Shown in pieces: positions 37,101 through 48,857 of a stretch of 64,000 bases of DNA. Under the pieces are notes generated by a model. It was not told the DNA's origin. It did no database searches and saw nothing but the letters and a program-made list of their open reading frames with translations. A program made the position numbers and the translations under genes. The DNA lies in contig CAJJDO010000096.1 of the NCBI GenBank assembly GCA_905183005.1, positions 306,581-370,580 of the forward strand, read 5' to 3'. The first letter of the stretch is position 1; every line of letters begins with the position of its first letter. Source of the stretch: Paramecium pentaurelia (taxonomy: Eukaryota > Ciliophora > Oligohymenophorea > Peniculida > Parameciidae).

Positions 37101-38572
37101 CTTGATGTCTCATAATGGGAGGAAACAGTAAAAAGTGTCTATTAAGCATTTGTTAAATTAGTAAAAAAATACTTTGTTGTTATAGAAGAATCATCACCTA
37201 ATAAGTAAATTAATATATGATATTTAGAGATTAAGATATTGAAGCCTTAATTCGTTAATCTATTCCTGATTTCATTATTGTGTTTTAATAAAATAAACCA
37301 TTATTAAGTATGGAAGCAACAAAATAATTAAGAGAATTATTTTTATATCAACCAATAATTTGTCTTTAAAATTTTGAAGAGATTTTAAATCAAATATCAG
37401 AAATGTTTAATTTCCCTTCTTCAGATATCAAATATTTAAAAACAGTTATTTTACATATAACACCAGATGTTTTAGAATTATTAAATGACATTTTTAAATT
37501 AAGCAAAGATATATTAATTGAATAAGTAATTGATACCTATTATAAAATATTGGAATTTCCATTGATTGCACATATGAAAATTGATTTAATTCAAAATAAA
37601 ATATTTTTTGAGGATAATTTAGCACCTAAACAAATTTTAATAACATTGTCTTAAACTTTACCAAAATAAAGTCCTAAATTAATTTAAAGAATTATTTACA
37701 ATATTAAAGAATTAATTAAAGAACCTCCAAATGATAAATATAAACATATGTTATTAAAAAGGCATTTCACTTAGTTTAATATGATGATGGATAACAACAT
37801 TTAACTTTTTTTTTAATTTTAAGAGTTATATGAATATATCCTAATAACAATGAGAAATAATGATCAATATATTTATTATTCAGAATTACTTAATGAAGAT
37901 AAATCAATTTATATGATGATGGCAGAAAATTATTTATAAAGAGCAAAAATCTATCTTCAAACAAATAAGGAAGATTCACTCAAAATACTATCAGCATTAC
38001 AATAAGTTTTACCAGATAAACTCATTTTAGATAAATAATTAGGTTAAAACAAAATTTTATAAAATGAAAATTAATCCTTAGAACTCTATTATATTGAATT
38101 AATAACAGAAATATATAGAGGTAATCCTCAATTATCAGAAACATCTGAATTTTAATAATTTATACAAAAATTACATGAAATGTCAGCTAATTCTTAGATA
38201 GCAATTAATAAATTATGTTTATTATCTTAAAATTAATTTGTTATACCATATTTATTAGATGCAAGTCAAAAAATATTAGAGAGAGGAATAATAGATGAAA
38301 CAAATAATTAAAAAATTATTTTAGATTTACTAAACAATCTTTAATAAATTTCTATTCCTGATAATTCATTTCTATTATTTTAATAATTAAGTGGTGATTT
38401 TATAGCTTATCCTGAATCATCACTTTTATAAAGTGTATTTGGGCATCTATTTTATTTAATGCCATAAATGGTTTAAATTATAACTCATAAATCTGAAGAA
38501 GTTAGAATAAAAGTAAAAGAGATATTAGAGCAGATCTCATAGATTATTTTAAAATAATAATTATAAAAATGA
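34179..38572 (+). CDS. MON2: MON2 homologue (Golgi/endosome trafficking, Sec7-like superfamily)
   Basis: 1,422 aa from six exons (introns 34452-34477, 35303-35325, 35864-35888, 36741-36768, 37205-37227; the total is exact). MON2 is a large helical-repeat scaffold at the late Golgi/endosome, related to BIG/GBF Arf-GEFs but without a Sec7 catalytic domain. The N-terminus aligns with the DCB region (LALREIAFIRQSLSSKKKYI; NTFVHSDFINF; GPAATSLQRLIELL). The middle contains HDS-like repeats (GWDSILTLLLNISSEQ). The C-terminal section has ALDPIPEIRHSAIHIYSNLL, matching the conserved MON2 'RPEVRNSA' block. No Sec7 motif is seen. The 37205-37227 intron removes an apparent TGA/ATG junction, so this is one gene. 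The start is one base after the preceding stop. Confidence 0.85.
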
Positions 38573-38648
38573 AAGTATAAATATAAGAATAACAAATTTT
38601 TTTGATTTTTCAATAATTTAGTTTAATTTAAAAATTAAAATCAATATT

Positions 38649-41600
38649 TCATTTTTTATTTTCAACACAAAAAACATGATTTTCTGAGTCAGAATAATCA
38701 ATACTTTTACTATTACTTTTTTTTTTTTTTTCATTCAATTATTATTCATCTTCTTCATTTTTTGACTATTCCTATTCTTCATCTAGTATTTCTTCATCTA
38801 GTACTTCTTCATCTACTTTTTCTTCATTTACTTCATCATCATCATTATCATCATCATCTTCTTCTTCTCCTTCATCCATTTCATCTTATAATTTCTATAT
38901 TTCAGCATTATCATTAACAATACAATCACTCATTTTTAATCCATATTTTACTATAGGTGGTAATTAATTAGGTATTAACCAATCCATATTATCTCCTTTT
39001 TCAATTTCTTCAATTTCTTCAGCTCCATTCATTTAATAATTTTATTCTTCAATCAAAGCCTTTTAAGCAGCCTATCTATCATCAATATCTTCAACTTATT
39101 TGATTGCTTAATCCATTTTTTCATCATCAAAAAGTTGAAATGATTTTAATATTTATTCTGGACTAAACATACCAGATTACATCACAAAATCATCTAACTA
39201 TCTTTTCTATAAAGATTTCAAGAAAATATTCTCTTCAATAGTAGAATTAGTAATTAATCTATATATAGTAACAGGTCTAACTTAACCAATTCTATGACAT
39301 CTATCTTAAGCTTATTTATCCATAGCTGGATTCCAATCAGTATCATAAAAAATAACAGTATCTGCTCCAGTTAAATTTAATCCAATTCCTCCACTTCTTG
39401 TTGATGAGATAAAACATGTAATATTTAATTGATTAAAACTTTCAACTATTTTTTATCTCATTTCAACTGGTGTAGATCCATCCAATCTTAAATAAGATAT
39501 TTTACTTAAAGATAGTACTGCTTCAAATAAATCTAACATTTTAGTCATCTATGTAAAAATAATAATTTTATGATTTTGTTATTTTAATTTATAAATTAAA
39601 GATACTAAAGTATTCATTTTACCACAATCATAAATTAATAATTTTTTATTAGGAAATAACATTCTTTATTTTTAGATCATAGAGAATAAAGAATCTATTC
39701 CTTTTGGTATAATATCTTATTATTATGTTTAATAAGGACTATAATAGAGTTATTATGGTAATGCATCAACTTTTCTGATAACACAACTAAATTCATTAAG
39801 AGTGTCTTGCATTTAATCTAATAAGTAATCAACAGTTGGCATCAAGAAACTCTTAATCTTGTCCTTACAAAAAGTAAGTATTTCAGGATTGTATGTTAAT
39901 AAAGCATGATAAAATATTATTTTTAAATAACTATTTTACATATTTGATTTAAATCTAGATTAAACTTATTGATTTTCTAATTCAATCCATCTTTTACCAA
40001 ATTTAGATGATTTCTTATTCATAATTCTTTATTCAACTATATTTGAATAATATTATAAAACTTCTTAAGAAGGAAATCTTTGTTTGATAAATGAAATATT
40101 TAATTTTATTGGAGATTATTTTAAATTTACTTGAATTCTTTTTGGATATGTAAATTTAAGAGCAGGAAAATAGAATGGTTATTCTACTGGTCTTTATTCA
40201 AATAATTCAGGATGATTACATACCTTTCTTAATTATTATACTTTATTCATCATAGTAACAAAATCTGTTCCTTAAATTTCAAAGTTACCAGAAGATTATA
40301 TGAATTCATCATATAAATATTTTTATCTTCTTGATAAATCACATTTAACAATAATCTCTCTTTTCTCTGGTAATTACTTCTCTACATCCTTTTTTAATCT
40401 TCTCAATACAAAAGGTCTTAATATATCATGTAATTATCTTAAGACTTCTTCTGAAATAGTTTTGTTTTCTGAAATAGCTTTTTCTATACTCATAAACCAC
40501 TATAAAAAATCTTAATGACTATCAAAGATAGAAGGCATTAAAAAATGAAGTAAACTCCATATTTCACCTAAATCATTTTATAAAGGTGTTCCTGTTAAAA
40601 GTAATCGACTTCTTGTATTAAAATTCAATAAGACTTACCATCTTTAAGATTTAAAATTTTTAATATGTTAAGCCTCATCTAATATCATATAATACCACTT
40701 CTTTCTTTTAAATACTTTACTATCTTATATAACAATCTTATAACTTGTTATACAAACATGAAAACTATTTAATTAACTCCATCCTTATCTTTTTAATTTT
40801 CTCTCTTTTGGTGAACCAAAATAAGTCATAATTTTAAAAGCAGGACACCATCTTTTAAATTCAATTTCCCAATTCATCAAAATACTTGTAGGAACAATTA
40901 CTAAATGAGGACCCCAAATTTATTTATTTGCTGCTAAATAAGCTAATAATGCAATAGTTTATATTGTTTTTCCTAAACCCATTTCATCTGCTAAAATTCC
41001 ATTCATTTATTATTAATGTAAACTAGCCATCCAATGAACACCTACTAATTAATATATTCTTAATTATCCATTTAATAAAAATGGTTGTTATTCCAATAAA
41101 CCTATATTTATAAAATTCTTTTACTATCTTCTGCTTCAAATAAAAATGGAAATTATTTAGATTTTTTAAGTACTTTTAAACATTTATCTGCATCTAATAC
41201 ACTTTCATCTACTTCTTCATCTTTAGATTAAACTTTAGCTATTTCATATCTGTCTTATCCTACTTTTATAAGGTCAATTACAAAATCTGATTTAAAATTA
41301 CTTAAAAAATACTTGATTAAACTGATTATATTTATTTTTTAAATCCAGGCCATGCATTTTATCTTCTTTTTAATTCAAAATAAAGTGTTTTGAATTTATC
41401 TATTGGTATTAAATTGATTTCATCTTCTTATTATTCATTTTAATATTAGGATAATTTCTATCCAATTTCTTCTGTAACTTCTTTTAATCTAATAACTATA
41501 TCTCCTAATTTCTATTTTTGACTTTCTTATTTTATTTTATCATCCTTAAATTATTGCACTTACTTTCTTATTTACCACACGTATTTCCAAAATTCTCTCT

Positions 41601-42021
41601 ATACTGTTTTGGCTACTTTTTGTAATTGTCTAAATTGGTTCTTTTCTTCATTCTTTATATTATTTTCACTTTTACCCTCTCTTTTTCCTTAATTGCCTCG
41701 TAATATTTTAACCTTTTATTAATTGCTTATTCTGCTAATTTTTTAGTCTTAAATTTAAAACATTCAAGTCTCTTAGACATATATTATTACATTTCACTCT
41801 ACTATTACTCAAAATATTACCATCTCATTTAGGACATAATTCCATCTATATTAAGTATTAGTTTTCGGTTCTGCTTTTTTTTCCGGTAAATTTCCATACT
41901 ATTCTTTTATATCTTTCAATTATTCTTCTAATTTGAATTTCTCTTCCAACATCTGGCTTCTTGATAATTTACTTTATAATTTTTGCGCTTTTTTAATTGA
42001 CTTACTTTCTGATTCAGACAT
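38649..42021 (-). CDS. SWR1: SNF2-family chromatin remodeller, SWR1/SRCAP-type
   Basis: About 1,100 aa. N-terminal coiled coil, then an HSA-like helix (VQREFWKYVWQIRKQVQQF). RecA lobe 1: LRIYQLVGVHWMASLHQQQ, DEMGLGKTIQTIA, DEAH (WYYMILDEAHNIKN), LLTGTPLQNDLGEIWSLL. A spacer of about 200 residues separates the lobes, as in the INO80/SWR1 class. Lobe 2: IIIFTQMTKMLDLFE, LRLDGSTPVEMRQ, CFISSTRSGGIGLNL, DTDWNPAMDKQAQDR, CHRIGQVRPVTIYRL. An acidic C-terminus (runs of Asp/Glu near 38800-38880) follows. SWR1 complexes exchange H2A for H2A.Z. Two introns were placed (about 22 nt after exon 1; 41102-41124, 23 nt); at least one more near 41300 is implied by a frame change. The gene ends 76 bp from the MON2 stop, convergent. 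Confidence 0.9.
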
Positions 42022-42269
42022 AAATAATATTAATTTTATTCTAAATTATTTTCAAGTATAAATAACAATTAAAGGAATTCTTCAAAACTACCTTTAACAA
42101 TTAATACTTAATATTTTAATTCCTTAGATTCCAACTCATCTTTCAATTACATAAGTATATCCAATTTTTGACAATTCAAATTTTGTATTTGGATTTTATT
42201 CTAAATCAGTTAACAATTTGAAATTCTTGCATATTCAAAAAATTTAATAGAATTATATTAAACTACCAT
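41916..42269 (-). CDS. Small coiled-coil ORF overlapping the SWR1 5' end
   Basis: 118 codons from ATG 42269 to TGA 41916-41918, on the same strand as the SWR1-type gene but in another frame, overlapping its first 35 or so codons. The first 85 residues read as good helical protein (YNSIKFFEYARISNCQLIQN, MQLKDELESKEL, GSFEEFLQLLFILENNLEQ). The overlapping part does not. Either it is a separate small gene whose end is misread by me, or it is a 5' exon spliced into SWR1. No family recognised. Confidence 0.4.
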
Positions 42270-42572
42270 GTATTTTAAATTATAATTATATAATAATTAA
42301 TTAGTTATTAACATATTTTATCTTGATTGTTTCAAATTGTTGAATATTATTTAAAACTGATTCAAAATAAAATATATAACTATAAATGTGTTATTTATGT
42401 AATATATTTATAAATTTTAATTTTATAGAGTTATTATTATTATATATTTGTAATTTCTTCTTCATATTTTAACGGCATCAGAATTTATTAATTATTAAAG
42501 ATTTGCAATTTTTATGATAAATTATAATCCTTTAATGATTCAATTAAATTATTCATATTTATTGTTCTAAAA
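42270..42572. promoter_or_regulatory. Divergent intergenic: SWR1 region / small membrane protein
   Basis: About 300 bp between outward-facing frames, A/T-rich, no recognisable motif. By position it carries two promoters. Confidence 0.4.
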
Positions 42573-43039
42573 ATGGAACTAAGCAATAGATATCATATTG
42601 TTGATCATCCTTTAATTGATGATCCTATGTTAGATGAAGGATATAAAAGGTAAATGAATGATTTAAATAAAAATTAGAAAATTTGGAAGTTATAAACCAA
42701 AATTTCATGGATCTCTTCCAGGATATTATCCCTTTGAGTTCAAAGATTACATTTATGTATTACTATTCACACTTTTAACTTGTGGAGTATGCATCCCTAT
42801 TTGGTATGGTCTTGTTGAAGTAGGTAATTATAATAGTTCTATAAATAGCTAAGACTAATTCAAAGTAATTTAGTATAATAAGTGCTGTGAGTTTTTTTGG
42901 CTTTTATTTTATTCAAACCTTAGCCACTTATTATGGAGGAAGATTAAAGAAGGTTGTTGAGAATAAAATGATTTAAGATAAGTTGATAGAGATGGAAAAA
43001 AAAGAAGCTGAAAAATAGAAATTATTGGCAGCTATTTGA
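42573..43039 (+). CDS. Small two-pass membrane protein
   Basis: 137 aa from three exons (introns 42650-42677, 28 nt; 42824-42848, 25 nt). N-terminus MELSNRYHIVDHPLIDD is hydrophilic. TM1 is YVLLFTLLTCGVCIPIWYG, TM2 SIISAVSFFGFYFIQTLA, and a charged helical tail (RLKKVVENKMIQDKLIEMEK) probably faces the cytosol. No family recognised. It converges on the PH/kinase gene with 15 bp between stops. Confidence 0.75.
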
Positions 43040-43054
43040 TATGATATATATTCA

Positions 43055-44101
43055 TCATTTATTATTTTTAGCCATATGGTTTTTAATCCAGATATGTTCT
43101 TAAGCCTCTTTTAAAGTAAGTCTCTTACTAGGCTAATTTTGTAATAATCCTACTATCAGATCTTTTGCCTCTTCGCTTACACATTACCAATTATAATCTT
43201 CCATACTATATATACCATCAATAGTATTCTATATGATTTCTTATGGTATGTCAGAATCAAATGGCAAATATCCACTTAACATATAATATAATATGACTCC
43301 AAGTGCAAATACATCAACAGAAAATGTAATTTCTTAAAATTATAACATTTCTGGTGCTTAATAATTACAAGTTCCACAATGATAATTTTAATGTTCATTA
43401 TTTTTTTGTATTTTAGAGAGATGATTAGCTAAACCAAAATCAATCAATTTAATTTGTTTAACAGTATTTTTATCTAATATCATCAAAATATTCTCAGGTT
43501 TTATGTCTCTGTGTACTATTCCAATCGAATGAATATATGACAGAGCATCAAGCAATTAATTAAATATTAGTGCTGCTTCACCTTCATCTAAGTATTATTT
43601 ATTTTAAACATAATCAAATAGATCTCCATCTTCTATCAATTCTGTAATAATATGAATTTAATCTCTATTCTCAATAGAATCAATCAATTTTATTATACAA
43701 GAATGATTTAATAATTTTGTAATACTTATTTCATGTTTTACAATATCCTATTCTTCTTGTGGAAGATTTATTTTATTAATTATTTTTAATGCATAAAATT
43801 ATTTATCTATTTTAGATTAACATCTGTAAACTATTGAGTATTTACCTTCCCCAATTTTATCAAAAATGGAATATTTTTTATTGACTTCTCCATTAAAATA
43901 TAGAGATAATGCTCTTTACCATTCTCTATATGAGATTTCATCTGAACAATTATAAATTTTATGTTTATAATGTGAATTCTTATGGAAAATTTCAAATCCA
44001 AACTTTTAATTAATATGATCAACTCTTTCTTCAATTATCAATCCACTTAAACACACAATTTCTAATTAATAATTCCTATATACTTGTAGGTTTAATATCA
44101 T
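43055..44101 (-). CDS. PH-domain + CAMK-like Ser/Thr protein kinase
   Basis: 348 aa in one frame. The N-terminal 90 residues read like the C-terminal half of a PH domain (LSGLIIEERVDHINQKFGFE, ISYREWQRAL), a common ciliate PH-kinase layout. The kinase domain is complete: GEGKYSIVYR, YALKII, HIITELIEDGDLFDYV, HRDIKPENIL, DFGLANHL, CGTCNYQAPEML, DVFALGVILYYMLSGYLPF, PSKRLTL. The PH part lacks its first strands, so the 5' end may be incomplete. The ATG overlaps the stop of the upstream EF-hand gene (ATGA). A 38-nt GT...AG segment could fuse the two in frame, so a single longer EF-hand/PH/kinase gene cannot be excluded. Confidence 0.8.
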
Positions 44102-45311
44102 TTTTCTTTTAAAATTCCATAAAAATATTTGGATATAATTAACAAAACTTTGTTTTTATTTTATTCTTCTTTGAAATTCTATATAATTCTCCTTGAATAT
44201 CTAAAGGTCTATATATTTAATTTAATTTTTTACAAACTCTTATATTTGGGTATATTATTCTATACACCCCAAACATCAAAATTGAATACACAATATAAAG
44301 GTGTTATTAAATTTGGATGTTGTTTGACAAAACTTGTAAAATCTTCCAAATTAATTGGTAAGTCATTCTTTGCCTTATATACCATTTCTACATATTTTTT
44401 TATTAATAAATTTAAATTGGCTTACATTTCAATCTTCTGCCCATTCACCTATAGATTTAAATAATTAATATATATACTTAAAATTATAGATTAATCCCAA
44501 ATCCTTTCATTGGTATACCATTTATTTATGCTTTACTGTCTAATGTAAAAATTTAGTCAATAGATTATCTTGAATGTACACTTTATAAACCATCTACTTA
44601 TAAATGATTTTAATGGTCATTTTGATTAAACTCTCTATTTTCTGAAATATTACTATATTTTCTGAACATTTATACTATAATTTATAAATTTATAATTACA
44701 TGACATTTTAAGTAAATCCTCACTCCCTTTTCTAGGTTTAAGTTTTTTTGTTCTATGATAAGCACTTATGATTTATTATTCTTCTAAAAATAATTGATCA
44801 TTTAAAATAACTTTAATTTCTTCTTTAGAATAATTATGCAACTAAAATTTATAAAAATTAGTTTACCATTTGTAAAAAATCAGTTTTTGCAATACCATTT
44901 TAATTTTTTAAATCATACAATTTGAATAAATTTTTTATTTTTTGATCTTCTGAACATTTTATATACATTTACAATCCTGTAAGAAATTCTTCAAAACTCA
45001 TGTAATCTTCTTATTTATGAGTAAATTTATTAAATATTTATTCACCCCATATTCCCTAAATTAATCATCACTATTCTACAAACTATAATTTTAAAATAAG
45101 TATTGAAGGTGTCTCTACAAATTAAGTGATTTTAAGAACGGTCTGACAAGTCTCTGTAAATCATAAGTAATATGTGTAATTCTTAATTATCAACTTTATA
45201 ATAGAATGATTAATTTTTACATATATTAATAAATTTACTAATTACAAAGAGATATTCAGCATTTTTCTTTTTTTCCTTCTTCTAACCTTGGCATGTAAAA
45301 GTACTTCCCAT
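44098..45311 (-). CDS. EF-hand Ca2+-binding protein, N-myristoylation-like start
   Basis: 368 aa from five exons (inferred introns of 28, 25, 25 and 29 nt; exact frame). It starts MGSTFTCQGQ, which fits an N-myristoylation/palmitoylation signal, so membrane attachment is likely. An EF-hand region includes YMSFEEFLTGLQMYI and LYDLKNQNGIAKTDFLQM. The C-terminal part carries LPINLEDFTSFVKQHPNLI and VFNFDVWG, a block I associate with ciliate and recoverin-like EF-hand proteins. Some loop positions are poor, so not all hands may bind Ca2+. Its stop overlaps the start of the PH/kinase gene by four bases. Confidence 0.75.
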
Positions 45312-45648
45312 AAAATTTATTAATTAAATAAATTATTCCCATATTTTTATTTTTTTGATTTATTTGCCAATTAATAATACTATATTCATTTATATATAAC
45401 TAAGTTGCCTGGGATTTATTCCTTTAATGAGCCTAGATCCCAACAAAACTTAGAAATATTAAATAATTTGAGTTGTTTAATTAATTCATATCAATTATTA
45501 ATTAATTCCTGGAACTCATAAACAATTTTTCTAGTATATACTAAATGATCTTACAGATTCACAATTAAACTATTTTAAGACTATTGATTGACAATAACAT
45601 CATATTTCTTTAATTTCTGATAGTGTAATTCAATGTTTAATAAATTTT
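45312..45648. promoter_or_regulatory. Divergent intergenic: EF-hand / transporter
   Basis: About 337 bp between outward-facing ATGs, A/T-rich, with no coding frame or clear motif. Confidence 0.4.
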
Positions 45649-47239
45649 ATGGCATAATTAGCATAAGAAGCTGAAGTCAGCTAATAAATTCAAAAAGTGC
45701 TTAAGCAATCTGTATCTAAAAAGGAAAAGAAATCATTAATCAAATCTATAAAAAAGAGTTCAATTGCTCAAACAGGCAAGGCTACTTCATTATAAACTAT
45801 TATTTCTGTATCAAATTCAATGGTTGGTACAAGTACTTTGGTTTTTCCAGTTTTATTTTGTTAATCTGGAATAGGTTTGGGGATTATGATAGCCATAATA
45901 ATTGGATTGATTTCATGTAGAACAACTCAATTATTAATTGTACATAATAAATCAGATGAGGTATACTCAATTTAATGAATTAATAGATGGATTTACCAGA
46001 TACTTTGCAAAGAGTTCTTGGAGCCAAATGGAAGACAATTTTTAATATTAGTAACGTAATCCTTTTATGGGCAAGTGGAATTATCTATATGATATTAATA
46101 TGCAATCAACTTTACCCCTTAATTTAAATAATATGTGATAATATTGGTATAAAAAGTGCATAACTAACTGAAATTACACTATCCAAACTTTCATACTAAT
46201 GGGTTGGAATTGGATATACTTTATTTATTTTGCCTATGTTTTTCTAAAAGAAACTGGGAATAATTTTATAACTTCTTCCTTATGGAATTATTTCTGTGTT
46301 TTCTTTCATCCTATTCACTATTTATGAAGGAATATATATGCTTATAACTGATCATTAAGGAGTAGTTGATAATTTGAAATGGTTTAGTTGGGATGTATCC
46401 ACTATGGCTGGTACATTTGCACTTGCATTATTGATATAATCAATGGTTGTACCAATAATGAAGAATAATATGATTTAATAAAATAACAATCGAGATATTG
46501 CTATTGGATTTACATGGACATGGTTTGTATATTGTATGGCTGGTACCTTTGGAGCATTTGCAGTTGCTGGAGCTTTAGCTAATAATTAAAAACAAGATGG
46601 AAAAAGTGGATCAACATTATTAGATTATTATCCATCTGATAATCCTTTAGTAATAGTTATATAGGTATTACTCTTTTTATAATTGACTCTTGTCTTTCCA
46701 GTTTTATAATTTATAACAAGATCTTAATTCTTTGGTCTTATTTATGAATTAGAAAGACAACCAAAGTGGTAATTCTATGCTTTCTCATTAACTTATGCAA
46801 TAACCTGTTTAATAGTTCAATGTGTTGAAGTTGATTTATCCTTAATTATTAGTTTATGTGGGTAATAATATATAATTTATTATTTATACAGAGCAGTTAT
46901 TGGATTATTCCAAGAATACATCATACCAATTGCTTTGCATTTGAATTGCTTGTATGCTAAAAAAGGTTTCTAGACTTAAAATTAGCCAAATTATAATTAA
47001 GTTTAAGTTAGTATGGAGTCAACATAATATTTAGTGGATTAAGTTGATTTTACTAAATTTTCACTTAATGATGAAGTTTATTTTTTTATTTAATAATATT
47101 TTAGGAAGATTTAAAATGTAATGATCATTAAGAACTTTTAAAACGTATGCCTAAGAATTTAAGAATATCTTTATATTCATTTATTCTAATCATTGGAATT
47201 GCAATAGGAATTGGAAAATTAATTGATATATTTAAATGA
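45649..47239 (+). CDS. AAAP/SLC38-type amino-acid transporter
   Basis: 501 aa from four exons (introns 45961-45986, 46862-46891, 47076-47104; 26, 30 and 29 nt). An N-terminal Lys/Gln-rich cytosolic segment of about 45 residues is followed by TM1 with the family signature (SVSNSMVGTSTLVFPVLFCQ) and about 10 further helices, for example GLGIMIAIIIGLISC, NVILLWASGIIYMILI, GIISVFSFILFTIYEG, AVIGLFQEYIIPIALHL and LYSFILIIGIAIGIG. Layout and TM1 motif fit Na+ or H+-coupled amino-acid transporters of the SLC38/SLC36 superfamily, closest in feel to SLC38A9. Substrate and compartment are not shown by the sequence. Confidence 0.88.
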
Positions 47240-47389
47240 TGTTTATGTTTTCAATTCATAGAATTTATCTTCTATATTATAAAATTGTATATCATATTAA
47301 AAGAAGAGTTAACTCTTGGTATCTGATAATTGATATACAAATATCCATATTATTTATAAACAAGTATTATTAATTAAATATATTTAATA

Positions 47390-48857
47390 ATGAGAATAAT
47401 TTTATATTTATTGATATTTGGTTACGCAATCTGTGAAGTACCTAACAATAATACTATTACTTATTATAATACGAAGTCAGCATATCAATATTTGATTGAA
47501 AATGAGGATTAGTTAATAATTGGTTATTGGACAGCAAGCTCAGAACACCTCGTTTATTTAAATATAGTTTTTGATAACTAAAATTTATTATTGCAAGTTT
47601 ATCCCAATCAGAATAATAATTAAAGAGAGCCTCATTTTTTCAGATTGACTTACTCATTGAGTAACAGTTCCTATCACTTTGATTCAGTTCAAAAGTATCT
47701 ATAGATTATTACTATTTAGTCGAATGACATGGAAAAATGTCTTAATTGAAATTACTCTTTAAAATAATAGAAATCACACTCCATTTTAATGTTAAGCCAC
47801 TCTTTAATTAGAAATTGAAAAATACTAAAATTCAAAAAATCTTAATATTTATAGTGATTTTGACAAAGATTGTTAATTGACTGAAGAAACAATAAAACTA
47901 TTAATATTTAACAATTCACAATATTCTTTATAAGTGTAAATCTACTCAGCACTTATAATATTCATTTCATTATTTCAAATTATTAATTCACATTACTATT
48001 TAAATACAGATCCTATACCAAATTAAGGAGGATCGATTACTATGTCCATTATACTTGCTTAAGATATTTACATATGTATATTGAGTTCATTACTATTTGA
48101 TATACCAAGATTATGCTATTTTATTCCTTCTTTAGTTTGTTAATCAATTACTATTTTATTTGACCTGAAATTAAAAACTAAATTATCAGTAATTATATTA
48201 TAATAATGTATAGTAAAAATAAAATTACAATAAGAAAGAATTTCTTTTATTTTTCATTGAATTATTATCTCTAACATTTTTATTCCTTCAAATACAATAT
48301 TCATATGGATTGATCCTTCTTAATGTACTTTTATTTCCATAATTAATATTCACATATTTTACAGGAAAACGATAGAAATTTAGCTTTAATTATATTGGAA
48401 TCATTGTCCCAAGAGTAATACTTTCCTTATACTTTACAGGATACACTAATAACATTTTATTAATGTAATTTAATTTAGTTGTTTTTGCAATAATCTTAAT
48501 TATATTTCTAATATCATCCTTATTATACTATTGTCAATGTCAATATGGATTATTCATTCTTTCAAATAATAAATTTAATTACTTCATTAAATTTAAGGAT
48601 GATCATATTAAAATAGATTGTTCAATTTGTCTGGTTAATCTATCAGATACTCCAGATCATATCATAAATTCATAAGAACCTATTCTTATTTAGACTTTAA
48701 ATATGGCCATATAAAAACACTTATTAATGAACACTCCATGTGTAAGACTTAATTATATGCATAGAATCATATATTTCATCCTTCTTGTTTGATTTAATGG
48801 ATGTAGATTAATCTTACTTGCCCTTTATGTAAGAGTTCACTTCCTTAAATATGTTGA
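47390..48857 (+). CDS. Multi-pass membrane RING-H2 E3 ubiquitin ligase
   Basis: 464 aa from four exons (introns 47695-47719, 48189-48213, 48742-48764; 25, 25 and 23 nt). A signal peptide (MRIILYLLIFGYAIC) leads a lumenal domain of about 200 residues. Several membrane helices follow (SALIIFISLFQIINS, SLTFLFLQIQYSYGLIL, YIGIIVPRVILSLYF, VVFAIILIIFLISSLLYY). The C-terminus is a RING-H2 finger: CSIC, then TPC|NHIFHPSC and TCPLC, with the intron falling exactly after the third-pair Cys. The design is like Golgi/ER ligases of the Tul1/TMEM129 type. It should recruit an E2 on the cytosolic face. Confidence 0.88.

Noticed and set aside
37200..37235. Apparent split of MON2 into two genes by a TGA/ATG overlap
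   Set aside because: A 23-nt GT...AG intron (37205-37227) removes the TGA and keeps the frame, so it is one gene.
44129..44464. 111-codon plus-strand frame
   Set aside because: Antisense to the EF-hand gene, whose reading has clear family features and exact splicing.
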